A stretch of 42,513 nt of DNA from Pseudocalidococcus azoricus BACA0444 (GTDB lineage: Bacteria; Cyanobacteriota; Cyanobacteriia; Thermosynechococcales; Thermosynechococcaceae). The stretch covers positions 1-42,513 of the forward strand of contig NZ_JAVMIP010000025.1 of assembly GCF_031729055.1 (NCBI RefSeq), written 5' to 3'. Below the pieces are notes generated by a model. It saw only the letters and a program-made list of their open reading frames with translations, did no database searches and had not been told where the DNA came from. The position numbers were made by a program, and so were the translations under genes. Below, piece by piece: positions 1 through 8,233 of this stretch; position 1 is the stretch's first letter; every line of letters starts with the position of its first letter.

Positions 1-43
1 ATCTAGGCCTGTATCTATAAATTGATTGAGTTCATCCATGGGG

Positions 44-859
44 TTATCCAAGACATATTCTTATTCTCTCATATTTGAAAACGGTTGCTATATCTGCCCA
101 TTCCATCATTCGCAACTCACCTGGACGGACAAAGAGTAATGGGGTTAACTGGAGGGCGCAACGCACTACCAGGCCACCGGGGTAAGTATCAAACATTCGT
201 AGGACTTGCCCTAGTCGTTTGGGGTGAGTAATTGCCGCTAAATGCTTTTCTGGGGATGGTGGCAAGGCTCCCACCAGGCCCGCCGTCACATCATGGGTAA
301 TTCGGTTAGTCGCAATCCCATAGCGGAATATCTGGGAAATTAAACTTCTGACTCTATGGGCTGTCTCAATGGCTCCACGGTTAACAATTCGATTAAGTGT
401 CTCTAACACTTCACTGGCAGTTATTTCTACAATGGGGCGATCTCCCAGCCAAGGAAACACATCCCGCTCCAGGCGTTGCATATTTACCTTGGCGTGACTC
501 TCTGCCCATTGAGCGTGAAACTTACTGAACCATTCCCTGGCCACCACCTCAAACCGTCCCGACTCACTGGCAAACTTGGAGGCCTGGGTTGCTTGCCGTT
601 CTTTAGATGGGTCTATGCCCTGATCCAAAAGCCGCTTACAGTCTGCCAGTGCCGCCCGCGCCTCGGATAGACTCACAAAGGGGTAAATGCCCAAACTAAT
701 CAGCTTAAATTTGCGCTCGTAGCGATACCTAAACCGCCATAACTTGCTTCCTTTGGGAGTGACTTCTAAATAAAGCCCATACCCATCGGCCAACTTTTGA
801 GTCTTATCAGTTGGCTTTACTGTTCTACAAACCAAGTCCGTTAATTTGTGGGTAGCCAT
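44..859 (-). pseudogene. P4-type tyrosine recombinase (integrase), 3'-truncated
   Basis: The 271 residues match the first two thirds of a P4-family integrase. An N-terminal arm-type DNA-binding domain (DUF4102-like, about residues 5-90, with DGYGLYLEV and KLWRFRYR) is followed by the SAM-like core-binding domain (about 105-200). The catalytic domain then begins: RPGELR, near residue 240, carries the first catalytic arginine. Just after this, at MMEWADI, family similarity ends and the frame closes within about 15 residues. The H-x-x-R box and the tyrosine nucleophile are absent, and complete members are about 400 residues. The protein should therefore be unable to recombine DNA. It lies 155 bp downstream of the 3' end of tRNA-Val in the same orientation, the usual place for an integrase of a tRNA-targeted island. 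The island would extend left of the window. Confidence 0.82.
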
Positions 860-860
860 A

Positions 861-1002
861 TCTGAGACTGTATGAACTACCCTCGATACTACGCCTCAGA
901 CAACATAGATTGTGTTAGACAAAATGAGACTGACTGAGACGGTCAATCAGGCTTAAATCCTTTGTCAGCATGGCTTTATAGACATTCTCAGACTGTCTCA
1001 GA
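861..1002. repeat. Cluster of TGAGAC/GTCTCA repeats between integrase and tRNA-Val
   Basis: The core TGAGAC or its complement recurs in this non-coding stretch: TCTGAGACTGT at 861-871, a related CCTCAGACA near 894, two tandem copies within 925-940 (TGAGACTGACTGAGAC), and the inverted pair TCTCAGACTGTCTCAGA at 986-1002. The last lies about 12 bp from the 3' end of tRNA-Val. P4-type integrases bind repeated arm sites beside their attachment core, so an attP-derived arm array is a reasonable reading. A stem-loop RNA or an integrase operator would look similar. The repeats are seen directly; the role is inferred. Confidence 0.5.
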
Positions 1003-1014
1003 TTTGTTTCTAAT

Positions 1015-1086
1015 GGGCGGTGAGGGACTCGAACCCCCGACAACCTCGGTGTAAACGAGACGCTCTACCGACTGAGCTAACCGCCC
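1015..1086 (-). tRNA. tRNA-Val (anticodon UAC)
   Basis: On the minus strand the 72 nt fold as a complete cloverleaf: acceptor GGGCGGT/ACCGCCC, D stem GCTC/GAGC, anticodon stem TCTCG/CGAGG with loop TTTACAC (anticodon TAC), and T stem GGGGG/CCCTC with loop TTCGAGT. No CCA is encoded, as is common in cyanobacteria. Its 3' end faces the truncated integrase, so it is the probable integration target of the island on the left. Confidence 0.96.
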
Positions 1087-1198
1087 TAAAGTAGCGATAC
1101 TATAGAATATCCCACAGCCAAATGGGATTTTTATCGGCCTATTACTCTAGCATAAACTAGGAAATTCAGAACCAGCTTTAGATGTTCATCACAGAGGC

Positions 1199-1516
1199 CT
1201 ATTGCAGGGTCTTGCTCATACAGGTTTGGGCCGTGTCAACCAAGACGGGATTATTGAGGGAGGCACTATCGTTAGGTGAAAGGGTTCCTCCCAGTTGCTT
1301 AAATTGATCAAAAGTCAGCTTGGTTTGGAGTTCCTGGATCACACAGCGACAGTAATTGCCTCCTTTCGCCGCCAGGCCTGGAATTTGGGATTGGAAGCTA
1401 TCTTCGCAGGCCGAGACAAATTGATTCACCGCTTGGGTGGGGTAGGGTTCGGCGTGAGCAACTAGGGGGAAACTCACCAGGCCCAAGGCTAGACAAAATA
1501 CTGCTTTCTGCTTCAT
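1199..1516 (-). CDS. Small secreted four-cysteine protein, function unknown
   Basis: This 105-residue protein opens with a clear Sec signal peptide: KQK, a hydrophobic stretch to about residue 20, and VAHA before the likely cleavage at A22/E23. The mature part is about 83 residues and has four cysteines, two of them in a YCRC motif near residue 57 and the others near 37 and 99, consistent with two disulfides in the periplasm. I do not recognise a named family; YCRC motifs occur in several small periplasmic proteins. It has no operon partner: kaiA is divergent on the right and tRNA-Val lies downstream on the same strand. The ATG at 1516 is a convincing start because the signal peptide begins there. 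Confidence 0.7.
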   Translation of the reverse strand: MKQKAVFCLALGLVSFPLVAHAEPYPTQAVNQFVSACEDSFQSQIPGLAAKGGNYCRCVIQELQTKLTFDQFKQLGGTLSPNDSASLNNPVLVDTAQTCMSKTLQ

Positions 1517-1662
1517 GGTTCATTTCCGGTTGCGTCTGGACTTAATCTAGCAAGGTTTTCCAGGCATTTCCGGAGATTTAGACCGGAGATTTTGATGTTA
1601 AGATGATAAAATAATTGTTAAGAAATGCCGAAGTTTATCTCGATTATTTGCGTGGACTGGCC

Positions 1663-2520
1663 GTGAACCGCCCCTATTGTCTAAATATTTGTGGCTTAGT
1701 TCATTCCCCAGGCCTGAGTAAAGAATTGACCGCAGAATTTGCCCATGATCCGCAAAACTACCACTGGGTCAACTTTCCGCAGATTGGCAGCTTTAGCCAT
1801 TACCTGGATCAACATCGGCATCAGGTGGATTGCTTGATTGTGGAATGGCAACCTGGCCTGGGAGATTTATTTACCTACCTCCACCACAGTGCCACCGTCT
1901 TACCCACCGTTTTAATTGGCCCGAAATCCGAACTGTCGCCCCAAGACCCGCCCCACTACCATGCCGCTGAAATTATCCTCAACCAGGCCAGCCCCGAACA
2001 AATACCGATTGCTTTGGATCACGCCATTACCCATTTCTTAAAACTGTCCCAGGCCTGTCCCTTGCCCCTCCCCCCCAATTTGGATCTATCTCCCGAAACC
2101 ATCCAGAGTCACTCATCTCGCCAAAATACCCTCTCAGAACGTCTCAAAGAACGCTTAGGGTACTTAGGAGTGTATTACAAACGAGATACTCAGCAGTTTT
2201 TCCGGCATATGCCCGCGACCACCAAAGCAAAATTTGTCGCCGAGCTTCAGGCCGATTACCGTCATATTATCTTGGAATATTTTCATCAAAATAGTCAGGT
2301 CAATACCCTGATGGATACCTTTGTCACTAAAGCCTTTTTGGCCGATATCTCCGTCTCCCAAATTTTGGAAATTCATATCGAACTGATGGATAATTTTGCC
2401 AAGCAGCTTAAGCTAGAGGGGCGCAATGAGGATATTCTCCTTGATTATCGGTTGACCTTAATTGATGTGATTGCCCACCTCTGCGAAATGTATCGGCGTT
2501 CGATTCCCCGCGAGGCCTAA
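1663..2520 (+). CDS. kaiA: Circadian clock protein KaiA
   Basis: KaiA stimulates KaiC autophosphorylation by binding the KaiC C-terminal tail, and is sequestered by the KaiB-KaiC ring later in the cycle. The 285-residue product has the pseudo-receiver N-terminal domain (about 1-130) and the highly conserved four-helix C-terminal domain (about 165-285), recognisable from [13 protein letters not shown] and the closing [17 protein letters not shown]. The frame is open upstream to a TTG at 1615. I chose the GTG at 1663 because the product then starts with [13 protein letters not shown], which lines up with the ends of known KaiA proteins. A possible -10 (TAAAAT, 1607-1612) would also put the transcript start after the TTG. 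kaiB begins 5 bp downstream, so kaiA and kaiB are probably co-transcribed. Confidence 0.95.
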   Translation: MNRPYCLNICGLVHSPGLSKELTAEFAHDPQNYHWVNFPQIGSFSHYLDQHRHQVDCLIVEWQPGLGDLFTYLHHSATVLPTVLIGPKSELSPQDPPHYHAAEIILNQASPEQIPIALDHAITHFLKLSQACPLPLPPNLDLSPETIQSHSSRQNTLSERLKERLGYLGVYYKRDTQQFFRHMPATTKAKFVAELQADYRHIILEYFHQNSQVNTLMDTFVTKAFLADISVSQILEIHIELMDNFAKQLKLEGRNEDILLDYRLTLIDVIAHLCEMYRRSIPREA

Positions 2521-2525
2521 GTCCC

Positions 2526-2861
2526 ATGAGTCCATTGCGAAAAACCTACATTCTCAAGCTCTATGTCGCTGGCAATACCCCTAATTCTGTCCGGGCGTTG
2601 CGCACCTTAAACAATATTTTGGATCAAGAATTTAAGGGGGTCTATGCCCTGAAAGTGATTGACGTTCTCAAAAATCCCCAATTAGCTGAAGAAGATAAAA
2701 TCCTCGCCACCCCAACTCTAGCCAAAATCTTGCCCCTGCCCGTGCGGAAAATTATCGGGGATCTCTCAGATCGGGAAAAAGTCTTAATTGGCCTGGATTT
2801 GCTCTATGAAGAAATATCTGATCCCGGCCCAGATTTCTTACTCCAAGACGAGGGTGACTAA
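2526..2861 (+). CDS. kaiB: Circadian clock protein KaiB
   Basis: KaiB is the metamorphic thioredoxin-like clock protein. In its fold-switched form it binds the KaiC CI ring, captures KaiA and signals to CikA and SasA. The 111-residue sequence is typical: [21 protein letters not shown] at the N-terminus, the [38 protein letters not shown] core, and a short acidic tail. Length and sequence match cyanobacterial KaiB. It starts with ATG 5 bp after kaiA. An 87-bp gap separates it from kaiC, long enough to hold an independent kaiC promoter. Confidence 0.97.
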   Translation: MSPLRKTYILKLYVAGNTPNSVRALRTLNNILDQEFKGVYALKVIDVLKNPQLAEEDKILATPTLAKILPLPVRKIIGDLSDREKVLIGLDLLYEEISDPGPDFLLQDEGD

Positions 2862-2912
2862 CGCGGTGCGTCTTAATTTTGTCTCTAGTTTAGATTTAAA
2901 ATTTTTGAGCGG

Positions 2913-2940
2913 TTGCTCTGTTTTACCGGATTGGGATAAT
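2913..2940 (+). promoter_or_regulatory. Candidate kaiC promoter, nearly leaderless
   Basis: TTGCTC (2913-2918), a 16-bp spacer and GATAAT (2935-2940) form a plausible sigma-70-type promoter in the kaiB-kaiC gap. The kaiC ATG at 2949 lies only 8 bp after the -10, so transcription would start at or within a few bases of the start codon. No Shine-Dalgarno sequence is visible before the ATG. This is inference from sequence only. Confidence 0.45.
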
Positions 2941-2948
2941 AACTTTTT

Positions 2949-4508
2949 ATGACATTTTCTAATTCAGACGATTTACCAACCTTGCCTCGCCGCCACCGGA
3001 CCGAAGTCGAAAAAGTGCGGACGATGATTGAAGGCTTTGATGACATTAGTCGGGGGGGGCTACCCAAGGGCCGAACCACCTTAGTCAGCGGCACATCGGG
3101 GACAGGCAAAACCCTCTTGGCGATGCAATTTCTCTACAACGGCATCACCATCTTTGATGATCCTGGTGTTTTCGTCACCTTTGAAGAATCCCCCAATGAC
3201 ATTATTAAAAATGCCCTGAGTTTTGGCTGGGATCTGCAAACCCTGATCGATCAAGGCAAGCTGTTTATTCTCGATGCCTCCCCGGATCCGGAAGGGCAGG
3301 AAGTCGCCGGAGATTTTGATTTATCGGCCCTGATTGAACGCATCCAGTACGCCATTCGCAAATACAAAGCTAATCGGGTTTCCATTGATTCGGTGACAGC
3401 AGTGTTTCAGCAGTACGATGCGGCCTCGGTGGTGCGGCGGGAAATTTTTCGGTTAGCGGCCCGGCTCAAGCAACTGGGTGTGACCACCGTCATGACTACG
3501 GAGCGAGTGGATGAGTATGGGCCAGTGGCGCGGTTTGGCGTTGAAGAATTTGTTTCCGATAATGTGGTGATTCTCCGCAATGTCTTAGAAGGGGAACGGC
3601 GGCGGCGCACGGCAGAAATCCTCAAACTGCGCGGCACAACCCACATGAAGGGGGAATATCCATTCACGATTACCCAGGAAGGGATCAATATCTTCCCCCT
3701 TGGGGCCATGCGCTTAACTCAACGTTCCTCCAATGTCCGGGTCTCCTCTGGGGTGCCAAAACTGGATGAGATGTGCGGTGGCGGCTTCTTTAAGGACTCA
3801 ATTATTTTGGTGACGGGGGCAACGGGAACTGGAAAAACCCTCTTGGTCAGTAAATTCCTGGAAACGGGCTGTAAATCTGGGGAGCGGGCCTTGTTGTTTG
3901 CCTATGAAGAATCTCGAGCCCAACTTTCACGCAATGCCTCCTCTTGGGGAATTGATTTTGAAGATATGGAGCAAAAGGGACTGTTACGGATTATCTGTGC
4001 CTATCCTGAGTCGGCCGGCTTAGAGGATCACCTGCAAATTATCAAATCGGAAATTGCTGACTTTAAGCCCTCCCGAATTGCGATTGACTCGTTATCTGCG
4101 TTGGATCGGGGGGTGAGCAATAACGCCTTTCGCCAGTTTGTGATTGGGGTGACGGGGTTTGCTAAACAGGAAGAACTCACAGGATTTTTTACCAACACCA
4201 CCGATCAATTCATGGGGTCAAACTCGATTACGGAATCCCATATTTCGACAATTACGGACTCGATTATTCTGCTGCAATATGTGGAAATTCGGGGTGAAAT
4301 GTCTCGAGCCTTGAACGTGTTTAAGATGCGTGGCTCTTGGCATGACAAAGGGATTCGGGAATATGTGATCACCGAACAAGGGGCAGAAATTAAAGACTCG
4401 TTCCGGAACTTTGAGCGGATTATTAGTGGCTCCCCAACTCGGATTGCGGTAGATGAAAAGAGTGAGTTATCCCGAATTATCAAGGATGTGCAGGGCCTGG
4501 GGTCTTAA
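2949..4508 (+). CDS. kaiC: Circadian clock ATPase/kinase KaiC
   Basis: KaiC is the hexameric autokinase, autophosphatase and slow ATPase at the centre of the clock. The 519 residues contain both RecA-like domains. CI has Walker A GTSGTGKT at 48-55 and catalytic glutamates E79/E80 in TFEES. CII has Walker A GATGTGKT and YEES. The dual phosphorylation sites are present as S433/T434 in ESHISTITDS, corresponding to S431/T432 of Synechococcus elongatus. The C-terminal tail, with the A-loop and KaiA-binding segment, is intact. All key residues are there, so an active clock kinase is expected. It follows kaiB by 87 bp and probably has its own promoter as well as read-through from kaiAB. Confidence 0.98.
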   Translation: MTFSNSDDLPTLPRRHRTEVEKVRTMIEGFDDISRGGLPKGRTTLVSGTSGTGKTLLAMQFLYNGITIFDDPGVFVTFEESPNDIIKNALSFGWDLQTLIDQGKLFILDASPDPEGQEVAGDFDLSALIERIQYAIRKYKANRVSIDSVTAVFQQYDAASVVRREIFRLAARLKQLGVTTVMTTERVDEYGPVARFGVEEFVSDNVVILRNVLEGERRRRTAEILKLRGTTHMKGEYPFTITQEGINIFPLGAMRLTQRSSNVRVSSGVPKLDEMCGGGFFKDSIILVTGATGTGKTLLVSKFLETGCKSGERALLFAYEESRAQLSRNASSWGIDFEDMEQKGLLRIICAYPESAGLEDHLQIIKSEIADFKPSRIAIDSLSALDRGVSNNAFRQFVIGVTGFAKQEELTGFFTNTTDQFMGSNSITESHISTITDSIILLQYVEIRGEMSRALNVFKMRGSWHDKGIREYVITEQGAEIKDSFRNFERIISGSPTRIAVDEKSELSRIIKDVQGLGS

Positions 4509-4527
4509 GCGGCTGTTGGGCTGATCG

Positions 4528-5184
4528 TCAGGACTGAGGTGTTAGGGTACTTTCACAGGCCTGGGCTATCTTCTCGGCAATGGCGGTAACCCAACGTTCA
4601 TCTTGGCGAGTATAACTGCGCGGGGCATTGGCACCTAAAATCAAAACCCCTGCTTTTCCCAACGGTTGACAGATCAGACCTTGGGTATTGTCCGGCAAAT
4701 AATCAAATTCAACCCGGCCGGGATAGAGGGGGAGTTTAACCAAATAAATGGGGCGTTCCTTGGTCAAGGCTTGCTGCACAATCGGGCCGGGGGTTGTCAG
4801 GGTTGTCTCTGGTAAGATTCCCCGCCGGAGGAGGACTTGGCCGCGATACCAAATCACGAGGGCTTGGGTTGGAGTATTGGTGAGTAAGCTATGGGAGGCC
4901 CAGGCCAGTTCGAGTTTTAAGGCATCGGGGAGCGTCTCTAAAAGGTCAAATTGTTCTGTGCCATTTAAGGTGACGGATTCCGGCGGACGGGGTTGAACTT
5001 GCTGCCAAATAAGACCTGTCAAAATCAGAAATGCCCCCAAAATTGTCCCTACTACATCGGAGCGGGCCTGGGATGTCGTTAACTCAACACTGGTTAGCCG
5101 ATTTAGTAGTAGCAGGACACCCCCCACAACTCCAGCGGCAAGAGGCATTAACCGTAAATAGCGATTGGGATCGGCCTGGGACAT
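4528..5184 (-). CDS. CCB-type assembly factor for cytochrome b6 (DUF2930)
   Basis: This 218-residue membrane protein resembles the cyanobacterial/plastid cofactor-assembly-of-complex-C family (CCB2/CCB4-like). Those proteins help attach haem ci covalently to cytochrome b6. Two hydrophobic segments near the N-terminus (about 13-30 and 45-62) form a hairpin. A soluble domain follows, with RPIYLVKLPLYPGRVEFDYLP and QGLICQPLGKAGVLILGANAPRSYTRQDE, resembling a degenerate GAF-like fold. It converges with kaiC, leaving 19 bp between the stop codons. The petC-petA genes of the target complex are about 7 kb away. The family call is from memory of its motifs. Confidence 0.72.
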   Translation of the reverse strand: MSQADPNRYLRLMPLAAGVVGGVLLLLNRLTSVELTTSQARSDVVGTILGAFLILTGLIWQQVQPRPPESVTLNGTEQFDLLETLPDALKLELAWASHSLLTNTPTQALVIWYRGQVLLRRGILPETTLTTPGPIVQQALTKERPIYLVKLPLYPGRVEFDYLPDNTQGLICQPLGKAGVLILGANAPRSYTRQDERWVTAIAEKIAQACESTLTPQS

Positions 5185-5221
5185 AACTGAGAAATTAAAG
5201 AGACATTCGGAAAAATAGGGG

Positions 5222-5251
5222 TTGTCAGGGGTTCCCCATTGCCACTATAGT
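5222..5251 (+). promoter_or_regulatory. Promoter of tRNA-Asn
   Basis: TTGTCA (5222-5227), an 18-bp spacer and TATAGT (5246-5251) lie just before the tRNA. The expected start of transcription, near 5258, leaves a leader of about 10 nt before the mature tRNA at 5268. Confidence 0.6.
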
Positions 5252-5267
5252 AAGTAATTGTCCTTAA

Positions 5268-5339
<72 letters not shown>

Positions 5340-5349
5340 TATCTTAACC

Positions 5350-6183
5350 ATGATCCAAATTCTCAAATCTATGGAGCCAAGCATCCGTCCGGCCAGGCCT
5401 GGGGATGAGCAAGTAATTTTTGGCTTTATCCAAGAGTTAGCGGCCTATGAAAACCTGGCTCATACCGTCACTGGAACCCCAGCCCAGCTTCATCAGCACT
5501 TGTTTACACCCCCTGTGATGGCCCAGGCCTGGATCGTCGAATGGGAGGGTGAACCAGTGGGCTATGGTTTAGGATTTCCCTTTGTCAGTGGTTTGAAGCA
5601 TGGTCTGTATTTGGAAGACCTCTATATTTCTCCAGCATTTCGGCGGCAGGGCCTGGGGCAAACACTGTTAGCATTTCTGGCAAATTTGACTCGACAACGG
5701 GGGGGGAATGCCATGCGCTGGACAGTTTTAGCAGACAATACCCCGGCGATTCAGTTTTATCAGCAGTTGGGCGCGATGATTTATCCCCAGGCCCGGATTG
5801 GCAGATTGACCGAGGCGGCTTTAATTGAGTTAACAAAGAATAATTCAGATCACCCCGATCCAACCGGAGTTATCCGTACCTACACCAGTTACTCCACGTT
5901 TTTAACCCAGCCTGGCCTGTTTGTGGCGGATCGTGTTGACTTTGGAACCTTAGGGGCCAGTAATTCTGATCTCGTTGAAATTGAACTGCGGGGCCTGGCC
6001 AGACTTTGTTCTCAGCGCAATTATGGCCGCTTGGAATGGTGGGTGAACTTAGGAGAAGTAGATCCCTGGTTGGGGGCTGGACTGGGGGGGGAAGTACTCG
6101 CAGATTGGCGGTTTTGTGACCTTAATGATTCCGCATTAACATCTTTGGCTGCCCGTAGTCCAGATCACGGATCAATTCGTTAA
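5350..6183 (+). CDS. GNAT acetyltransferase, diamine N-acetyltransferase-like, with C-terminal extension
   Basis: Residues 10-160 form a GNAT domain like that of spermidine/spermine acetyltransferases: IRPARPGDEQVIFGFIQELAAYENL, the acetyl-CoA loop LYISPAFRRQGLGQTLL (R-x-x-G-x-G), and NTPAIQFYQQLGA at the end of the fold. The substrate is probably a small amine, but this is not proven. About 110 further residues follow that I cannot assign; most family members of this type end near residue 160. An internal ATG at 5371 (MEPSIRP) is an equally plausible start. The gene begins 10 bp after tRNA-Asn with no promoter visible between them, which suggests co-transcription and RNase-mediated release of the mRNA. 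Confidence 0.75.
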   Translation: MIQILKSMEPSIRPARPGDEQVIFGFIQELAAYENLAHTVTGTPAQLHQHLFTPPVMAQAWIVEWEGEPVGYGLGFPFVSGLKHGLYLEDLYISPAFRRQGLGQTLLAFLANLTRQRGGNAMRWTVLADNTPAIQFYQQLGAMIYPQARIGRLTEAALIELTKNNSDHPDPTGVIRTYTSYSTFLTQPGLFVADRVDFGTLGASNSDLVEIELRGLARLCSQRNYGRLEWWVNLGEVDPWLGAGLGGEVLADWRFCDLNDSALTSLAARSPDHGSIR

Positions 6184-6251
6184 GATGGCAGTCATTACCA
6201 CAGTAGAATTTATCTAGCCATTTCCTTAAAAACAGTCATTGGGTTGCAACT

Positions 6252-7580
6252 ATGGCCGGGGTGTCTGAGGAATTAACGTCTGAGAATTGGAAACAGGCCT
6301 GGAAAACTGTTTTTCATTTTGCATTTAAGAAAAAGATCATTCAATCTGGCCTGGGGTTAGGTCTGGGGCTAGTTGGACTCTGTTGGGGGATAGCGCCTGG
6401 CTCAACGGCTCCTCTCCAAGATTCCCCCAAAGCCTTAGTAGATGAGGCCTGGCAATTTTTGAATCAGTATTACATTGATCCCCAATTTAACGAACAGGAT
6501 TGGCAAGGACTCCGCACCGATCTCCTCTCCCGCAGCTACAGTAGTCCTGACCAGGCCTATGCGGTGATTCAACAAACCTTAGCCAGACTCGGCGATCCCT
6601 ATACTCGCTTCCTGCCTCCCCGTGAATATAGTCAACTGATGCGGCAGACCCAAGGAGAGCAGGTGGATGTGGGCCTGGTTTTACAAGAGGATGGAGATAT
6701 TCTTCGGGTTGCGGCCATTGTGCCCCAGTCTCTGGCGACAAAGGCGAACTTGAAAGTCGGGGATGAAATTGTCACCATTAATGGGCGCAGCACAGATCGA
6801 CTGACCTTGGAGCGGGCCCAAACCCTGATGAAAGGGCCGGCCGGTTCAGCGGTGAAACTTTCCGTCAAGCGGGGCAACGAAAAGCCATTCATCGTTGAAA
6901 TTGAGCGCAAAGGTAAAATTGACCCCACTGTTCAATACCAAACCTTCTCCTTGGCGGGGACTGCCGTTGGTTATATTCGTTTAAGTGGCTTTAATTCCAC
7001 CTCCAGTCAGGATATGGCCGCCGCAGTCCAGGCCTTGAAAAAGTCCAAAGTCCAAGGCTTTATTCTGGATTTGCGTTATAACCCAGGTGGCCTCTTGGAT
7101 GCGGGGATTGATATTGCGAGGCAGTGGCTCCCCAGTGGCGTGATTGTCCGGATTCGTCAACAACAGGATCAAGCCCAAGAAGTGCGTGCAAATCAAACGG
7201 CCCTCACTAATCTGCCTCTCGTGATTTTAGTCAATAATAATTCCGCCAGTGCCAGTGAAATTTTAGCCGGAGCCTTACAAGATCAGAAACGAGCCTTAGT
7301 GGTGGGGACTCACACCTTTGGCAAAGCCCGTGTCCAAGCCGTCCATGAGATGTCCGATGGCTCTGCCCTAGTTGTCACTGTTGCCCGTTATCTTACCCCC
7401 AGTGGTCGCGACATTGCCCAACAGGGAATTATTCCCGATGTAATTGTGCCAGCAAGCCCAGGGATGGATCAAGAATTACGCTTAAACCCCCAGGCTATTC
7501 CCAGTCCTAAGGATCCAATTGTGGCTAAAAGCTTAGAACTCTTGGCAACGCAAATTCAAACTCCCTTGGTTGTTCGTTAA
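6252..7580 (+). CDS. C-terminal processing peptidase (S41 family, CtpA/B/C type)
   Basis: This is a secreted serine protease of the tail-specific family, to which the D1 C-terminal processing protease belongs. The 442 residues comprise a basic, hydrophobic leader ending near IAPGSTA (about 50), a cap region, a PDZ domain (about 130-215, VGLVLQEDGDILRVAAIVPQS...GDEIVTINGRS) and the peptidase domain. The catalytic serine is S333 in NNNSASASEI and the lysine K358 in THTFGKARVQ. Their spacing of 25 residues is the family value. Which paralogue it is (CtpA processes PsbA; CtpB and CtpC have broader roles) cannot be settled from this sequence. The targeting signal suggests the thylakoid lumen or periplasm. 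purN follows after 6 bp, so the two may be co-transcribed. Confidence 0.88.
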   Translation: MAGVSEELTSENWKQAWKTVFHFAFKKKIIQSGLGLGLGLVGLCWGIAPGSTAPLQDSPKALVDEAWQFLNQYYIDPQFNEQDWQGLRTDLLSRSYSSPDQAYAVIQQTLARLGDPYTRFLPPREYSQLMRQTQGEQVDVGLVLQEDGDILRVAAIVPQSLATKANLKVGDEIVTINGRSTDRLTLERAQTLMKGPAGSAVKLSVKRGNEKPFIVEIERKGKIDPTVQYQTFSLAGTAVGYIRLSGFNSTSSQDMAAAVQALKKSKVQGFILDLRYNPGGLLDAGIDIARQWLPSGVIVRIRQQQDQAQEVRANQTALTNLPLVILVNNNSASASEILAGALQDQKRALVVGTHTFGKARVQAVHEMSDGSALVVTVARYLTPSGRDIAQQGIIPDVIVPASPGMDQELRLNPQAIPSPKDPIVAKSLELLATQIQTPLVVR

Positions 7581-7586
7581 TTTCCC

Positions 7587-8222
7587 ATGACCCATGCCCT
7601 TGATGCCCTCCTGTCACCCGCTGGCCGATTATCAAATTCCCCCCTCCCGCCCTTAAAGCTCGGTGTTTTAGCCTCGGGAACAGGCAGTAATTTCGCAGCC
7701 CTGGCCCAAGGTATTGCCCAAGGTGAACTCCCGGCTGAAATTAAAGTCCTGATTTATAACAATCCCCAGGCAACGGTTAAAGACAAAGCCCAGGCCTGGA
7801 AGATTCCCAGTCAACTCCTCAACCATCGCGACTTTTCCCGCCGGACTGACCTTGACCAGGCCATTGTGAAGGTATTGCAAGAGTATCAAGTGGATTGGGT
7901 GATCATGGCTGGCTGGCTGCGGGTTGTGACCGAAGTTTTACTGGATGCGTTTCCCGACCGGGTGGTGAATTTACATCCCAGTTTACTCCCCAGTTTTCGG
8001 GGTCTGAATGCCATTGAACAGGCCTTAGCTGCTGGGGTGAAAATTACAGGCTGTACTGTCCATCTCGTTCGTTTGGAAGTGGATAGTGGGCCAATTTTGG
8101 TGCAAGCCGCTGTGCCAGTCCTTCCCGATGACGATCCCGCAAGTCTTCATGGCCGCATCCAGATCCAAGAGCATCGGATTCTCAAGCAAGCTATTCACCT
8201 ATTGCATCAGGCCCAGAGTTGA
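7587..8222 (+). CDS. purN: Phosphoribosylglycinamide formyltransferase
   Basis: PurN transfers the formyl group of 10-formyl-THF to GAR in the third step of purine synthesis. The 211-residue protein has the family signatures: KLGVLASGTGSNFAAL (phosphate-binding loop), WVIMAGWLRVVTEVLLDAFPDRVVNLHPSLLPSFRG with the catalytic Asn-His pair, and ITGCTVHLVRLEVDSGPILVQAAVPV with the catalytic Asp. The N-terminus is about 20 residues longer than in E. coli PurN and proline-rich; the ATG at 7587 has no strong ribosome site. It lies 6 bp after the Ctp gene, an apparently fortuitous pairing. Confidence 0.93.
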   Translation: MTHALDALLSPAGRLSNSPLPPLKLGVLASGTGSNFAALAQGIAQGELPAEIKVLIYNNPQATVKDKAQAWKIPSQLLNHRDFSRRTDLDQAIVKVLQEYQVDWVIMAGWLRVVTEVLLDAFPDRVVNLHPSLLPSFRGLNAIEQALAAGVKITGCTVHLVRLEVDSGPILVQAAVPVLPDDDPASLHGRIQIQEHRILKQAIHLLHQAQS

Positions 8223-8233
8223 GTTACTAGTCA

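Noticed and set aside
1..39. Possible start of a leftward gene (M-D-E-L-N-Q-F-I-D-T-G-L-D) just after the integrase stop
   Set aside because: Only 13 codons lie in the window and no ribosome site can be judged; it may equally be shifted integrase-derived sequence.
1109..1133. Hairpin ATCCCA/TGGGAT followed by TTTTTA on the plus strand
   Set aside because: It looks like a weak terminator, but no plus-strand gene lies upstream; the stem is only 6 bp.
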